Shown here: positions 1 to 9,768 of the stretch, one piece after another
How the letters are laid out: each line of letters begins with the position of its first letter
Numbering within the stretch: the first letter of the stretch is position 1
DNA from: Bacteroidales bacterium
GTDB taxonomy: Bacteria > Bacteroidota > Bacteroidia > Bacteroidales > F082
Reading direction: 5' to 3'
Assembly (NCBI GenBank): GCA_024709145.1
Contig: JANJXG010000023.1
Coordinates: forward strand, 31,065 to 95,064
Length of the DNA stretch: 64,000 bases
Translations under genes and position numbers: made by a program
Notes under the pieces: model-generated
Told to the model about the DNA's origin: nothing
Seen by the model: only the letters and a program-made list of their open reading frames with translations
Databases searched by the model: none

Positions 1-174
1 GAGCGAAAGACTTTTGCTTTTCTGAGTTTCTTCGAGTAATTGATTGGTTAAGCTAATTTCCGACTCCAGTTTTTTTTTGGTTTGCTCAAGTTCATTTTTA
101 CTGTCCTGGGCTGAAGCAATGGAAACAAACAGACAGCAAGCAATCAGAAAGAAGAAACTGAAGCGGGTATCCAT
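1..174 (-). CDS. EnvC/M23-like murein hydrolase activator, N-terminus only
   Basis: Only the first 58 codons are inside the window; the gene continues beyond base 1. The start ATG is followed by a Sec signal peptide (hydrophobic run FSFFFLIACCLFVS, then a likely cut after SIASAQ). After it comes a heptad-rich coiled-coil start (ELEQTKKKLESEI...). A secreted coiled-coil start lying directly after a DUF4292 lipoprotein gene is the usual position of an EnvC-like M23 metallopeptidase in Bacteroidota, a family that controls peptidoglycan amidases at division. The catalytic domain is not visible, so the family call is by context. It is the last visible gene of the leftward operon, 8 bases after the DUF4292 stop. 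Confidence 0.6.
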   Translation of the reverse strand, partial: MDTRFSFFFLIACCLFVSIASAQDSKNELEQTKKKLESEISLTNQLLEETQKSKSLSL

Positions 175-182
175 AAGATAAA

Positions 183-1013
183 CTAGTTTATTTTGACAAA
201 GTTATCCGGAATTTTGAATGGAAAAGCCTGATCAGTGTTCAGCTCTAATTTGTTGTAAAGCAGCTTCATGTCGATTTTTTTTCCTCCCTGCAGTTCAAAA
301 TTCACCGAAAATGGCACCAGTTGTTCGTTCACCAGTCCAAAATCGGTGTAGGTAGCCTGCAGACGCTTGTTCTCGTCGGTGTATTCCTTCATGTTGATTT
401 TGACAATCTTAAAGTTTTCGGGGTCAAGCCAGATGCTTTGAACCAACACATTGGGTGTGTCTTTTTGCCGGAGAAATTTCCTGCGCTTTAGTCGGTTTGT
501 TGCAGATAGTTTGTATTCCATGTGATCAACCGAAGCCCTGAAATTTTCGTCTTCATAACTTTCCAGGTCATTACCTGTAATCAGCGCCTGAACCATGTCA
601 TAATCGATGGTCGTTCCAAAGTATTGATTGATAAAATCATAGTCGCCGATAAAAAAGGTTTTATCAAGTCTGTTGATGAATTTAATCGAATCGGTGGTGA
701 GTACCATACGGGCAGCTTCGATGCCTAGGGCAGGTGAAAGCGAAATCCAAATGATACTATCTTTTTTGATTCTGATCTGTCCTTTGAGTTCAGTTTTGTT
801 TTTATTCTCCCCAATAAGAGAAATGGAAACGCGGGCATTGAAGAAGTTATATTTTGTTTCGGCCAAAGCCATTTTATCGAGCAAAAATTGCTCCCCCTGC
901 GCCTTTAGCGGAGCTTTGATGACACTTCTGCTGCTTTTGCAGGACGAAAACAGGCTGCCTGCAACGAGAATAAAAACGATTAGCTTTGAAATTGCAGGCA
1001 GTTTCTTATTCAT
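183..1013 (-). CDS. DUF4292 family lipoprotein
   Basis: 276 residues. The N-terminus is a lipoprotein signal: a hydrophobic stretch and the lipobox LFSSC at about residue 25, so the mature protein should be anchored in a membrane facing the periplasm. The body is beta-rich with repeated strand patterns (KGQIRIKKDSIIWISLSP, MEYKLSATNRLKRRK). This matches the DUF4292 family, which is LolA/LolB-like in outline, and a role in outer-membrane lipoprotein or envelope handling is only inferred. It overlaps the end of the TPR gene by 8 bases and is followed by an EnvC-like gene, so translation is probably coupled. Confidence 0.75.
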   Translation of the reverse strand: MNKKLPAISKLIVFILVAGSLFSSCKSSRSVIKAPLKAQGEQFLLDKMALAETKYNFFNARVSISLIGENKNKTELKGQIRIKKDSIIWISLSPALGIEAARMVLTTDSIKFINRLDKTFFIGDYDFINQYFGTTIDYDMVQALITGNDLESYEDENFRASVDHMEYKLSATNRLKRRKFLRQKDTPNVLVQSIWLDPENFKIVKINMKEYTDENKRLQATYTDFGLVNEQLVPFSVNFELQGGKKIDMKLLYNKLELNTDQAFPFKIPDNFVKIN

Positions 1014-2754
1014 AGTATCGCATTTCGTTGATCTTTTTATGAATCAGTTCAGAAGTTTCGCCGGCTTCCAGGGCTTTTTTCCAGGCATTGACGGCTTCTT
1101 CAATCCGGTTGAGATGAAAAAGAATATCGCCATGGTGTTCGTAAAGGGTTCCGTTAGCCTGTTCGGTTTTTTCGAGCGCTTTTTCAATCCAGGTTAATGC
1201 TTTGCTATAATCCTTGAGTTTGAACAAAATCCATGCATAGGTATCCAGATAGGAAGCATTTTCGGGCTGCAACTGCAACGATTTTTCCGACATTTGTTTG
1301 GCGCGGTCCAGATGTTCACCCCGAAGCGATAAAAAGTAGGCGTAGTTATTGAGTACCAAGGCATTCTCCGGATTGATGGAGAGAGATTTTTCATAGGCTG
1401 CATCAGAGGCCGGGTTGTCGTTCATTCGTTGGCGTGTATCGCCGATATGGCTGTAAAACTCAGCCAGAAGCATGTCGTTTCGAACGACAAACTTGCGGCC
1501 TGTTTCAAAAAATTTCACCGCCTCTTCGTAGTTTTTCAATTGAAAGAGAGCCATTCCATTAAAAAGGTATGGCAAAGGTTGCTCCGGAAACAAACTGATT
1601 GCCTGACCTGCATGATCGTTGAGGGTTGGGAAATCGAGAAGTTGAATATCGGCAATGAGCAGACTTTCCCACATTTGATAGTTATTCTTGTCAAAATCAA
1701 ACGACTTCAAGATGGCTTCTCTGGCTTCGGTGAATTGTTCCCGCCGCAGCATCACATCGGCAAGGAGTTGGTAACCACGCGGACTTTCGGGGTGGGCTTC
1801 AAGCAATACACGGGCAATTCGTTCAATTTTGTCGTTTACTTCGGCTGAAGTAGCCTGGCCCTCAAACCAAATGACCATGATTTGAATCTTGTTATCCACA
1901 TCAAGTGCTTTACTGGCAAAGGCGGTGAGCAAGGATTCAAAGGCCTCCGGTTCTTTACCTTGATCGCGGTAATATTCTGCCAGGGTGATATGGGCATAGG
2001 GGTCGTTGGGATCAAGGGCTACCATCCGGCGGTAAACGTCAAGCGCTTTTTCGGGTGGTCCGTTTTTCTTATAAAGATCGGCCAGCATAGCCAGGTACCG
2101 GGCTTCATAAGGATAAGCAGCCGAGAGGTTTTCTATCTCCTGAATGGCTTTCAGGGGCTGATTCTGAACCAGAAATATGGCTTGTTTCTGAAAAGAAAGT
2201 ACCTCATTGACACCAATTTGTTTTTCGATGCTGTTCAGCAAACCAAGGGCTTCGTCATATTCTTCGAGCAGCACCAGAGCAGATGACAGCTCACCGGAGT
2301 ATTCGATGTTATCGGGTTTGATTTTCAGTAAATTACGATAAACTTTTGCAAAGGACTTATAATCGCCTTTCACCTTATAGAGTTGGGCCAGCCTGATTTG
2401 ATACCATTCATTTCCGGCTTGCAGTCTGACGGCATTTTCCATCATTTCCAGGGCTTCATCAAACCTGGATTTCCGGGCAAACAGATCACTGAGTTCATAC
2501 ATGCTGCCATGGTCTTCGGGATAAGCAGTCAGGGCGGCTTCAAATTTTTCGATGGCTTTGTCATCGTTACCGGCAAGTTTCTCACGCAAGCCATCAGAAA
2601 ACAAGATGGCACTCTTGCGTTGAGCAGCATACAAGATACTATCATTCAACGCTTTTTGATTAGGTTGATTCTTTTTACGTTGCGCTTGTACATCAGGTAA
2701 CACAAAAAACGTCAAGGCAATGAGCAAAAAAAGAATCGGATTTGTATGTTTCAT
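1006..2754 (-). CDS. Exported tetratricopeptide repeat protein
   Basis: 582 residues from the chosen ATG, which opens a clean signal peptide (MKHTNPILFLLIALTFFVLP, cut near VQAQ). A GTG/ATG-like extension 11 codons upstream is possible but would bury the signal. The rest is a string of TPR helices, with recognisable units such as KAIEKFEAALTAYPEDHGSM, KALDVYRRMVALDPNDPYAH, AAYEKSLSINPENALVLNNYAY and HGDILFHLNRIEEAVNAWKKAL. TPR arrays are protein-binding scaffolds. This one sits in the periplasm between a sugar nucleotidyltransferase gene and a DUF4292 lipoprotein gene, a conserved Bacteroidota order. The partner is unknown. Confidence 0.85.
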   Translation of the reverse strand: MKHTNPILFLLIALTFFVLPDVQAQRKKNQPNQKALNDSILYAAQRKSAILFSDGLREKLAGNDDKAIEKFEAALTAYPEDHGSMYELSDLFARKSRFDEALEMMENAVRLQAGNEWYQIRLAQLYKVKGDYKSFAKVYRNLLKIKPDNIEYSGELSSALVLLEEYDEALGLLNSIEKQIGVNEVLSFQKQAIFLVQNQPLKAIQEIENLSAAYPYEARYLAMLADLYKKNGPPEKALDVYRRMVALDPNDPYAHITLAEYYRDQGKEPEAFESLLTAFASKALDVDNKIQIMVIWFEGQATSAEVNDKIERIARVLLEAHPESPRGYQLLADVMLRREQFTEAREAILKSFDFDKNNYQMWESLLIADIQLLDFPTLNDHAGQAISLFPEQPLPYLFNGMALFQLKNYEEAVKFFETGRKFVVRNDMLLAEFYSHIGDTRQRMNDNPASDAAYEKSLSINPENALVLNNYAYFLSLRGEHLDRAKQMSEKSLQLQPENASYLDTYAWILFKLKDYSKALTWIEKALEKTEQANGTLYEHHGDILFHLNRIEEAVNAWKKALEAGETSELIHKKINEMRYYE

Positions 2755-2800
2755 CCGGAATTGTTTCGTTGGAAATGTAAGGTGCAAAATGGGTGTAATT

Positions 2801-3817
2801 TTAGCTTAAAAGTTCGTTATAGTCGCCAAGGCTTAACTCATCAAACTGACCATTGATTTTGGCAAATTTTCCTATCATGCAGTTTTGCAATAATTTACCT
2901 TCAATTTGAGCTTCCTGTTGAATGATTGAATTTCGTATGATACTTTGATTGATCCGGGCATTTTCGCCCACCGAAACATAAGGACCAATAACCGAATGTG
3001 TGATCACGGCACCTTTTCCGATGAAACAAGGTTCAACAATCAGGCAGTCCTCAAGATCAGCCTGATCAGAAATCAATTCATCCATTGAGCCATCTTCCAT
3101 GGCAAAAGCCAAAACCTGCCGGTTGGTATCGACTGTAGCATCTTTGTTGCCACAATCGAGCCAGGCCTCCACACTCTCGGTATGAAAGCGGGTTCCTTTT
3201 TTCATCATGTTTTGAAGTGCATCCGTAATACCATATTCTCCACCGGTGGTAATTTTTTGATCGAGCAGGTATTGAAGTTCATTTTTGAGGTATTCACCAT
3301 CCCTGAAATAATAGATTCCGATAATGGCAAGATCAGATACCAACTCCTTTGGTTTTTCAAAAAAACCTTCGATACTGCCGTCTTCGCGAAGTTTCACCAC
3401 ACCAAACTGTTGCGGATTTTCAACCTGTTTTACCCAAATGGCGCCTTCTTTTTCGTCGTTGAGTGCAAAATCGGCCCTGAACAGAGTGTCGGCATAGGCT
3501 ACAACCACTTTTCCATGCAAGACAGGGCTGGCACAAAGAATGGCATGTGCCGTACCCAAAGCTTCCAGCTGATAATGAATACTTGCTTTTGCGCCAATTT
3601 TCTCTGCAATAGCAATCAGCTGGTTTTCAACTTCTTTACCAAAATCTCCAATAACAAAAGCGATTTCATCAATGGGTTCGGCAATCACCTTTGCAATGTC
3701 TTCCACCAGCCGCTGAACGATTGGTTTTCCGGCAACCGGCAAAAGGGGTTTTGGTGTGGTAAGTGTGTGTGGGCGAAGCCTTTTGCCCATTCCGGCCATT
3801 GGAATTACGATGTTCAT
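2801..3817 (-). CDS. Sugar nucleotidyltransferase (NTP transferase plus left-handed beta-helix tail)
   Basis: 338 residues. The N-terminus carries the nucleotidyltransferase signature: MNIVIPMAGMGKRLRPHT has the G-x-G-x-R-L-x-P loop, then the lysine motif TPKPLLPVAGKPI. An active-site aspartate lies in VVAYADTLF, and the sugar-site segments FFEKPKEL and TTGGEYGITDALQ follow. The C-terminal 80 residues look like hexapeptide repeats (PCFIGKGAVITHSVIGPYVS, ARINQSIIRNSII). This makes an NDP-sugar for envelope polysaccharide. Glucose-1-phosphate thymidylyl- or uridylyltransferase and mannose-1-phosphate guanylyltransferase are all possible and the substrate cannot be read. It lies 38 bases after dut in the operon. 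Confidence 0.85.
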   Translation of the reverse strand: MNIVIPMAGMGKRLRPHTLTTPKPLLPVAGKPIVQRLVEDIAKVIAEPIDEIAFVIGDFGKEVENQLIAIAEKIGAKASIHYQLEALGTAHAILCASPVLHGKVVVAYADTLFRADFALNDEKEGAIWVKQVENPQQFGVVKLREDGSIEGFFEKPKELVSDLAIIGIYYFRDGEYLKNELQYLLDQKITTGGEYGITDALQNMMKKGTRFHTESVEAWLDCGNKDATVDTNRQVLAFAMEDGSMDELISDQADLEDCLIVEPCFIGKGAVITHSVIGPYVSVGENARINQSIIRNSIIQQEAQIEGKLLQNCMIGKFAKINGQFDELSLGDYNELLS

Positions 3818-3855
3818 AACGGTTTGTTTTGAAGATTGTTGATTTGTTGGAGAAA

Positions 3856-4287
3856 TTACTTACCTGTATGACCGAATCCGCCTTCGCCGCGGCTGGTTTC
3901 GTTGAGGCTTTCCACTACTTGCCATTGGGCATTTTCATGTTTGCTAATTACCATTTGAGCGATGCGGTCGCCATGATTGATCACAAACTCCTGATTGGAC
4001 AGATTGATCAGAATCACTTTTATTTCGCCTCTGTAATCAGCATCAATCGTTCCGGGGCTGTTCAACACAGTGATGCCATGTTTAAAAGCCAAACCACTCC
4101 GCGGCCTCACCTGGGCTTCGTAACCTACCGGCAGCTCAATGAAGAGGGCTGTTGGAATCAAAAGACGCTCAAGTGGTTTGAGCGTCAGTGGTGTATCAAG
4201 GGAAGCCTTGAGATCCATTCCGGCAGCATGTTCGGTTTCGTAAACAGGCAATTCGTTACCTGATCGGTTTACAATTTTAATCTCCAT
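3856..4287 (-). CDS. dut: Deoxyuridine 5'-triphosphate nucleotidohydrolase (dUTPase)
   Basis: 143 residues from the ATG giving [14 protein letters not shown]; an in-frame ATG 8 codons upstream is less likely. All five trimeric dUTPase motifs can be seen: AAGMDL (1), RPRSGLA (2), [12 protein letters not shown] with the uracil-site tyrosine (3), GDRIAQMV (4) and [10 protein letters not shown] (5). Motif 5 has His where Ser is most usual (GGFGSTG). The enzyme hydrolyses dUTP to dUMP and pyrophosphate, keeping uracil out of DNA and feeding thymidylate synthesis. It is cytosolic and lies inside an envelope-polysaccharide operon, an arrangement common in Bacteroidota. Confidence 0.95.
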   Translation of the reverse strand: MEIKIVNRSGNELPVYETEHAAGMDLKASLDTPLTLKPLERLLIPTALFIELPVGYEAQVRPRSGLAFKHGITVLNSPGTIDADYRGEIKVILINLSNQEFVINHGDRIAQMVISKHENAQWQVVESLNETSRGEGGFGHTGK

Positions 4288-4403
4288 GGTTAATAGTCGA
4301 ATACGACGCAAAAATAATGATTTATCTGCTTGCTGTGTGAAAGAGGCCAGGGCTGTTTCAATTCACTGAAAATGAATGAGGAAATACAAAAACAAATCAT
4401 CGT

Positions 4404-5882
4404 TTACAAGCCTGAAGTGTTTATTCTTGAAGCTGATTTACGCTCAATCAGGAAAACAATAATCAGAAAAACTACCAACAAAGCTGTGTTGAAGAGATAC
4501 ATAGAAAGAGGCTGCAAACCTTTGAAATATAACGATATATAGTATATTAGGAAAGCCAGGACGGTGTAAAATATCAAACGGCCGGGTTGATAAGGAACAG
4601 GATAAACACGCTGCCCCCAAACATAGGAAAGCGTCATCATCAGGAAATAGGTAATCAAGTGTGTCCAGGCAGCCCCCAAGTAGCCATAAATGGGAACGAG
4701 CCAGAAATTGAGTCCAATGGTGATCAACGCGCCGAAGAGCGCGATAACAGCTCCGCTCAGGGTGCGGTCGGTGAGTTTATACCAGATGGCCAGGTTGTAA
4801 TAAACGCCATTAAACAAATTGGCAATCAATATGATCGGAACGATGAAAAGACCATCCCTGTATGCTTCACCGATAAAATGCTTAAACACATCCAGGAAAA
4901 GTGTCACTCCCAGAAAAATGATCAGTCCGGCGATGAGAAAATAATTCATTACACGGGCAAACAAGGCTTGAGCCTGCTTTTTTTCAGCTTCGGCGAAAAA
5001 GAAAGGCTCCGCCGCATACCTGAACATTTGAATAAATAGCGTCATCAAAACACCCAGTTTGTAATTTGCACCATAAATTCCCAGTTCGGCCATAGCGTTG
5101 GTCTTATCACTCAGCAGGTATTTTAACAGCACTTTATCAAGCATTTCATTCACCATACCTGCCAATCCGATGATCAAAACAGGCCAGGCATACCGAAGCA
5201 TGGGTTTGAGTATCTCCCACTCGATCGAAAATTTAAAGCGCCTGAAAACACTGCCCAACATCAAAAGACTTAACAGACTCGCAAGTAAATTGGCAATAAA
5301 GACCCAGACAACCAAACTTGTTTCCTGTCCTAAAAGACTGATGGCTAAATCGCTAAAAAAGATCGGAAAGTAGATAATGGCGCAAAAATTCAAAACCAAT
5401 GTAAAAGCCACATTTACAAGCCGTATGATGGCAAATCTGCGCGCTTGGTTAAGTTTGCGAAGCATGGCAAAAGGAATGGCCGTAATTGCATCGAATGCCA
5501 CTATAAAAGCAACAAGTAAAATGTATTCGCTGTTGCCGCTGTATTGCATCCAACCGGCAAACTTTTTATAAAACAGAAGGCTGAGTAAAACAAATATCCC
5601 GGTTGTGAGTAAAATGGCCGACATGGCATTGTTAAATACCTGTTGCTTATCCCCTTTTTGGGCATACCTGAAAAAGGCCGTTTCCATTCCATAGGTGAGC
5701 AAAACCATCAGGAAGGCGATGTATGCATACAATTCGGTTATTTGCCCATAGGTTGCCTGATCATGAAAAACGCGGGTATAAACAGGCACAAGCATATAAT
5801 TGAGCAGGCGGGGTACAATAGTTCCCATGCCATAAACAACGGTTTGCCCAGCCAGGCTCTTGATGGGATTAGGGGTCTTCAT
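4404..5882 (-). CDS. Oligosaccharide flippase (Wzx/RfbX-like, MOP superfamily)
   Basis: 492 residues with about 12-14 hydrophobic helices throughout and the N-terminal motif SLAGQTVVYGMGTIVPRLLNYMLVPVYT, typical of polysaccharide biosynthesis (PST) exporters. It should move an undecaprenyl-linked oligosaccharide across the inner membrane. The start codon overlaps the stop of the upstream histidine kinase (ATGA, 4 bases), so the two are translationally coupled. The 116-base gap to dut contains no gene. The substrate is unknown. Confidence 0.88.
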   Translation of the reverse strand: MKTPNPIKSLAGQTVVYGMGTIVPRLLNYMLVPVYTRVFHDQATYGQITELYAYIAFLMVLLTYGMETAFFRYAQKGDKQQVFNNAMSAILLTTGIFVLLSLLFYKKFAGWMQYSGNSEYILLVAFIVAFDAITAIPFAMLRKLNQARRFAIIRLVNVAFTLVLNFCAIIYFPIFFSDLAISLLGQETSLVVWVFIANLLASLLSLLMLGSVFRRFKFSIEWEILKPMLRYAWPVLIIGLAGMVNEMLDKVLLKYLLSDKTNAMAELGIYGANYKLGVLMTLFIQMFRYAAEPFFFAEAEKKQAQALFARVMNYFLIAGLIIFLGVTLFLDVFKHFIGEAYRDGLFIVPIILIANLFNGVYYNLAIWYKLTDRTLSGAVIALFGALITIGLNFWLVPIYGYLGAAWTHLITYFLMMTLSYVWGQRVYPVPYQPGRLIFYTVLAFLIYYISLYFKGLQPLSMYLFNTALLVVFLIIVFLIERKSASRINTSGL

Positions 5883-8800
5883 GAATGCAAAGGTAAACGA
5901 AGATAAAAGGTAGTGCCTTTTCCGGGCGTTGTTTTGAATTCGATGCTGCCTTCAGCGGTTGTGACAAGGTTATAAACCATGGCAAGTCCAATGCCCATTC
6001 CACTGGTTTTAGTGGTAAAGTTGGGAGAAAAAACGCGACCCGACTCCGCTTCTGTCATTCCTTTTCCATTGTCGGAAAGGCTAACCAGCGCAAAATGATT
6101 CTCCAGGGTCAGGTGTATGTGAATGAGTCCGGCAGGTTTATCACCAATGGCCTGTATGCTGTTTTTAATGAGATTGGTAAACACCCGGTTCATTTGCGCC
6201 TGATCAGCCCGAATAAGGATATCCTTTTCGGCTGAAACTTCGATTTTAAAGGTGATATTGGCATGATTGTCGAAAAGTACAACCAGATTTTTTATCAGTT
6301 GAATCAAGTTTGTTTCTCCGGTGTTGTTGGCAGGCATTCGTGCAAAATCAGAGAAAGCAGAAGCAATGGACGATAGTGTATCTATTTGATTGATAATTGT
6401 TTCGCTCGTGTTTCTGATTTTCTGGTCGATTTCCGGATCCTTGTCATGCCAAGCCCTGAGCAAATATTGCACACTCAGTCGCATAGGTGTCAGTGGGTTT
6501 TTTATTTCATGAGCCACTTGTTTTGCCATTTCGCGCCAAGCCGATTCGCGTTCCGATCGGGCCAATCGTTCGGCACTTTCTGCAAGTTCGTCAATCAATG
6601 CGTTGTACTGATTTACAAATTGACCAAGTTCATCCTTGCTTTTCCAACTGATTTTTTCATTCACACGGTCAATCCTGATCAAACGCATTTTTTCCTGAAT
6701 CATTTGTAAAGGAACCAACAGTCGGCGCGAGAGCAGCAGAACAAAAAGGACCACGATGGCTGAAATCACCAGAAAAAGATTCAAATACGTGAGAATGAGT
6801 GAAGAAATCTCGTTACGCATTTCAGTTTCACGGGCAAAATAAGGCAGATTGATGTAAGCCAAAACTTCTCCGTTTTCGTTCTTGAATGGAATGTAGGACG
6901 AAAGATAAGCGCTTGTTCCTATCTGTTCCTCATGCATAAAATAGAGCTTTTCATCAAATCGCAGGGCCTGATATGCCATGGGGTTTATTTGTTCAGCAAT
7001 CAATTGCTGATCAAAAATATCATACCGCGATGAAGCGATAAGCCGTCCCTGAAGGTCGAAGATATTGATGTCAGAAAAGAACACCAGTGAGAATTTCAAC
7101 AATAACTGATGCAGATACTCCCTGAGATCGGGTATTGAAATGTCTTCATTCTTGAGTTTATGTTCGAGTTCAATCAGGATTGATTGTGTTTTTTCAAACA
7201 GAAAATCGTCGTTTTTCTTATTGTAAACATTTGTTATGTAATATGTTGTTGTAAAACCAATAATAATAAATGATAATAGCAGCGAGCTCAGAATCAAAAC
7301 CTGAAGCTTAAACCTGAAAGTGAAATTAAATGATGAAAATAGACTCCCGTAATTGAGTAATAATAAGATCATCAAGCCGGGTACTGTCAGGAGCAGGAAA
7401 AAGAACGAAAACGGAGCAAGAGCCACTGCAAGAGATTTTTCGCGCACACTGAGAACAATCGTTTTACCGCTTTCTGTTTGCTGAACCACATGACGATATT
7501 CGTTGAGATTGAATGCTTCCTGTGAACTTTTGTTCAGTTTTTCATAGCGTGTCGGGTATAGAAAATTTCCAAATTTGTACACAAGGATGCTATCATTGTA
7601 TATTGCAAACGAATAATTGGCAAATTCCTTTGAGATACCTTTGCTTTCATCAATCAGCAATTCCGGATAACCGAGACCCTCGGGAATAAATTTATAATAA
7701 AATTCAATGTAAATAGATGATTGTTGCGGTGTTGGCGATGCAAAAGAATCATTGTAAGGCAAGACGGCAATGTAATACATTCCCTGAATTTCATCATCAA
7801 TTAAATATAGTCCTTCCTGAGAGCTCGGTCGGGCTCTTGTCCGGATTAATTCATCAAAATAATCCGAACACAAAACACGCATATTCTGGGGTTGTACAAG
7901 CAATTGACTTGACGCATTACAAGCCGTCAGCTCAACATCGAAGCGTCTGTAATAATCAGTATAATAATTGTTTACGAAATAATGACGCAGTTTTTCCTCA
8001 GGAATTGTCGTTAATTCAGTTGAATCAAACAATAAGTTGGATATTTCTTTATCCTGTAATAACTGCTTTCGGGTATCAGCCCATAAAAATTCAAAAACAG
8101 GATCTTGCTCGATACTGAGTTGTCTTGCAGTAAGTTGTTGTGTTTGGGCTGTTTTTATCTGATTGGTATGATAAATAATCGCAGTTAACATCAAACTGAA
8201 TATAAAAAATAAACCTAAATGAATGTCAAATTCTCCGGTGCGGGCGGATAATCGTTTTGAATAAGTTGTAAGGTGGTAAAAGAGTACCGATCCGGTAAAC
8301 GCGATTAATATATATAATTGATATTCAATAATATAAATCAGTATCGCAAAAACAGCAAGATTTATTATTGTAAGTAGAAAAAGCTCGGTTCGGGTCAAAT
8401 GATAACGTCTCAATTGATCAAAACCTGCACTGATCAGAAAAATAATAGCCAAAGTAATCAAAGCTACTGAAATAAAAACTGCATAGCTCCAGGCTGTGTG
8501 TAAAAAGAATTTTGAAAAGGTCAATGGCACAGAAGTCTGGAAAAAGACACTTTCAATCCAAATAGCATGAAACAGAAAAAGGGCTAATATTCCACCAAGT
8601 AACACACCGCCCTTTATTAACAAGAATTTCCTGTTTACTATCGGAATACTTTTTTGAATTTGTGATCTGACAACGATGGTAATGGCTAATAATGCCTGAC
8701 TATGAAGAAGTAAAAATCCAAGGGAGGGGAAAATTAAACCTGAGCTGAAGGCAGATGGTTGAAACAAGCCAGAACTTACAAAAAAGAACTGTGGTCCGGA

Positions 8801-9589
8801 TATTCTGAGTGCAAACTGGATAATCAGAATAGCCGAACTGTATACAATCCATTTCCATTTCCAACGCCCAAGTCCTGTTATCTTGTTGATAATAAAGTAT
8901 AAGTAAATATATAATAATACAAGAACAAGGCTTAGAAGCAAAAACAGACTAATAACATAAACTGACGGAACCGTTTCGGAATCATCACCGATAGGTTGAA
9001 TGCTGAAGTATGGATTTTTTTCAGGATCTAAAACTTTAACACCCTCATCTTTGGAAGAGCTGATTTGATAACGTGAGGTAAATGACCCGTAAGCCTTGTT
9101 GAATCCAACATGAATAAACTCATTTGAATAGTTGTGATATTCATAAATAAGGTCAAAAGAAAGTATCAGGTACTTCCCGATTTCCGTTTTTCTGAGCATG
9201 TAGACGTTACCGGAAGTGGAATCAGACAAAACCCCATTTTTAAGGGAATCATTTAACAAATGGTCCGGGAAAAAGGTAGTATTGTTCCAGCACAACAATT
9301 GCTGCTGATGAAAAATCCTGATCGAGTGCTTTATGTCAAAGAAATCCTGGTTTATGAAAAAGTCCTTTTTTAAATTTTCCTCGTCTAAAGGATGAGTTAC
9401 TACCAGAGATTGCAACTCTTTGTCGAAGTCAGCGATCAGCAATTGTTTCGAATTTATTTTTTGCGCTAATACATCAGCAACAATATCTGCTGAGGAGCTG
9501 TATTTCAAAAGTTGTAGAAAAGCAGAATACACCATTAACAGCAAAAGGATGCTGATAAGGAAGATTTTGTCAATTCTAGGAATACGCAT
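5879..9589 (-). CDS. Giant NtrY-like membrane sensor histidine kinase
   Basis: 1236 residues, far longer than a usual kinase. The N-terminal half has one transmembrane helix, a periplasmic region, about eight helices around residues 200-470, a second extracellular domain (about 480-740), two more helices and a third sensor-like domain (about 800-920). HAMP follows (LVPLQMIQEKMRLI, about 945-1000), then the phosphoacceptor His in HEIKNPLTPMRL (about 1027), the N-box NRVFTNLIKNSIQA, G1 DNGKGM and G2 GMGIGLAMVYN. The H-box wording is that of NtrY. No response regulator gene is adjacent. It is the first gene of the flippase-dut-nucleotidyltransferase operon, so it may sense envelope state; that is inference. 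Confidence 0.85.
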   Translation of the reverse strand: MRIPRIDKIFLISILLLLMVYSAFLQLLKYSSSADIVADVLAQKINSKQLLIADFDKELQSLVVTHPLDEENLKKDFFINQDFFDIKHSIRIFHQQQLLCWNNTTFFPDHLLNDSLKNGVLSDSTSGNVYMLRKTEIGKYLILSFDLIYEYHNYSNEFIHVGFNKAYGSFTSRYQISSSKDEGVKVLDPEKNPYFSIQPIGDDSETVPSVYVISLFLLLSLVLVLLYIYLYFIINKITGLGRWKWKWIVYSSAILIIQFALRISGPQFFFVSSGLFQPSAFSSGLIFPSLGFLLLHSQALLAITIVVRSQIQKSIPIVNRKFLLIKGGVLLGGILALFLFHAIWIESVFFQTSVPLTFSKFFLHTAWSYAVFISVALITLAIIFLISAGFDQLRRYHLTRTELFLLTIINLAVFAILIYIIEYQLYILIAFTGSVLFYHLTTYSKRLSARTGEFDIHLGLFFIFSLMLTAIIYHTNQIKTAQTQQLTARQLSIEQDPVFEFLWADTRKQLLQDKEISNLLFDSTELTTIPEEKLRHYFVNNYYTDYYRRFDVELTACNASSQLLVQPQNMRVLCSDYFDELIRTRARPSSQEGLYLIDDEIQGMYYIAVLPYNDSFASPTPQQSSIYIEFYYKFIPEGLGYPELLIDESKGISKEFANYSFAIYNDSILVYKFGNFLYPTRYEKLNKSSQEAFNLNEYRHVVQQTESGKTIVLSVREKSLAVALAPFSFFFLLLTVPGLMILLLLNYGSLFSSFNFTFRFKLQVLILSSLLLSFIIIGFTTTYYITNVYNKKNDDFLFEKTQSILIELEHKLKNEDISIPDLREYLHQLLLKFSLVFFSDINIFDLQGRLIASSRYDIFDQQLIAEQINPMAYQALRFDEKLYFMHEEQIGTSAYLSSYIPFKNENGEVLAYINLPYFARETEMRNEISSLILTYLNLFLVISAIVVLFVLLLSRRLLVPLQMIQEKMRLIRIDRVNEKISWKSKDELGQFVNQYNALIDELAESAERLARSERESAWREMAKQVAHEIKNPLTPMRLSVQYLLRAWHDKDPEIDQKIRNTSETIINQIDTLSSIASAFSDFARMPANNTGETNLIQLIKNLVVLFDNHANITFKIEVSAEKDILIRADQAQMNRVFTNLIKNSIQAIGDKPAGLIHIHLTLENHFALVSLSDNGKGMTEAESGRVFSPNFTTKTSGMGIGLAMVYNLVTTAEGSIEFKTTPGKGTTFYLRLPLHS

Positions 9590-9768
9590 TAGTTCTGAGA
9601 CTATATAAAACTGATTTTCAGTATATTATATTCAATAAAAAACGACTTAAAATAAAGCCTTTATAAGCACGAAAATAAAGAAAATGACCAGAACTTCCAG
9701 AAGCACCAAAACTACGTTATAAAGCTTTAAATCGAAAAATTCAACCTTGCTTTACAATGATCATTTAT
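9590..9768. other. AT-rich intergenic region
   Basis: This gap separates the methyltransferase stop from the kinase start. It should hold the kinase operon promoter and possibly a terminator for the mnmG operon. A minus-strand TAGTTTTG (9707-9714) fits the -7 consensus, but no -33 box lies at the right distance. No gene was seen. Confidence 0.4.
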
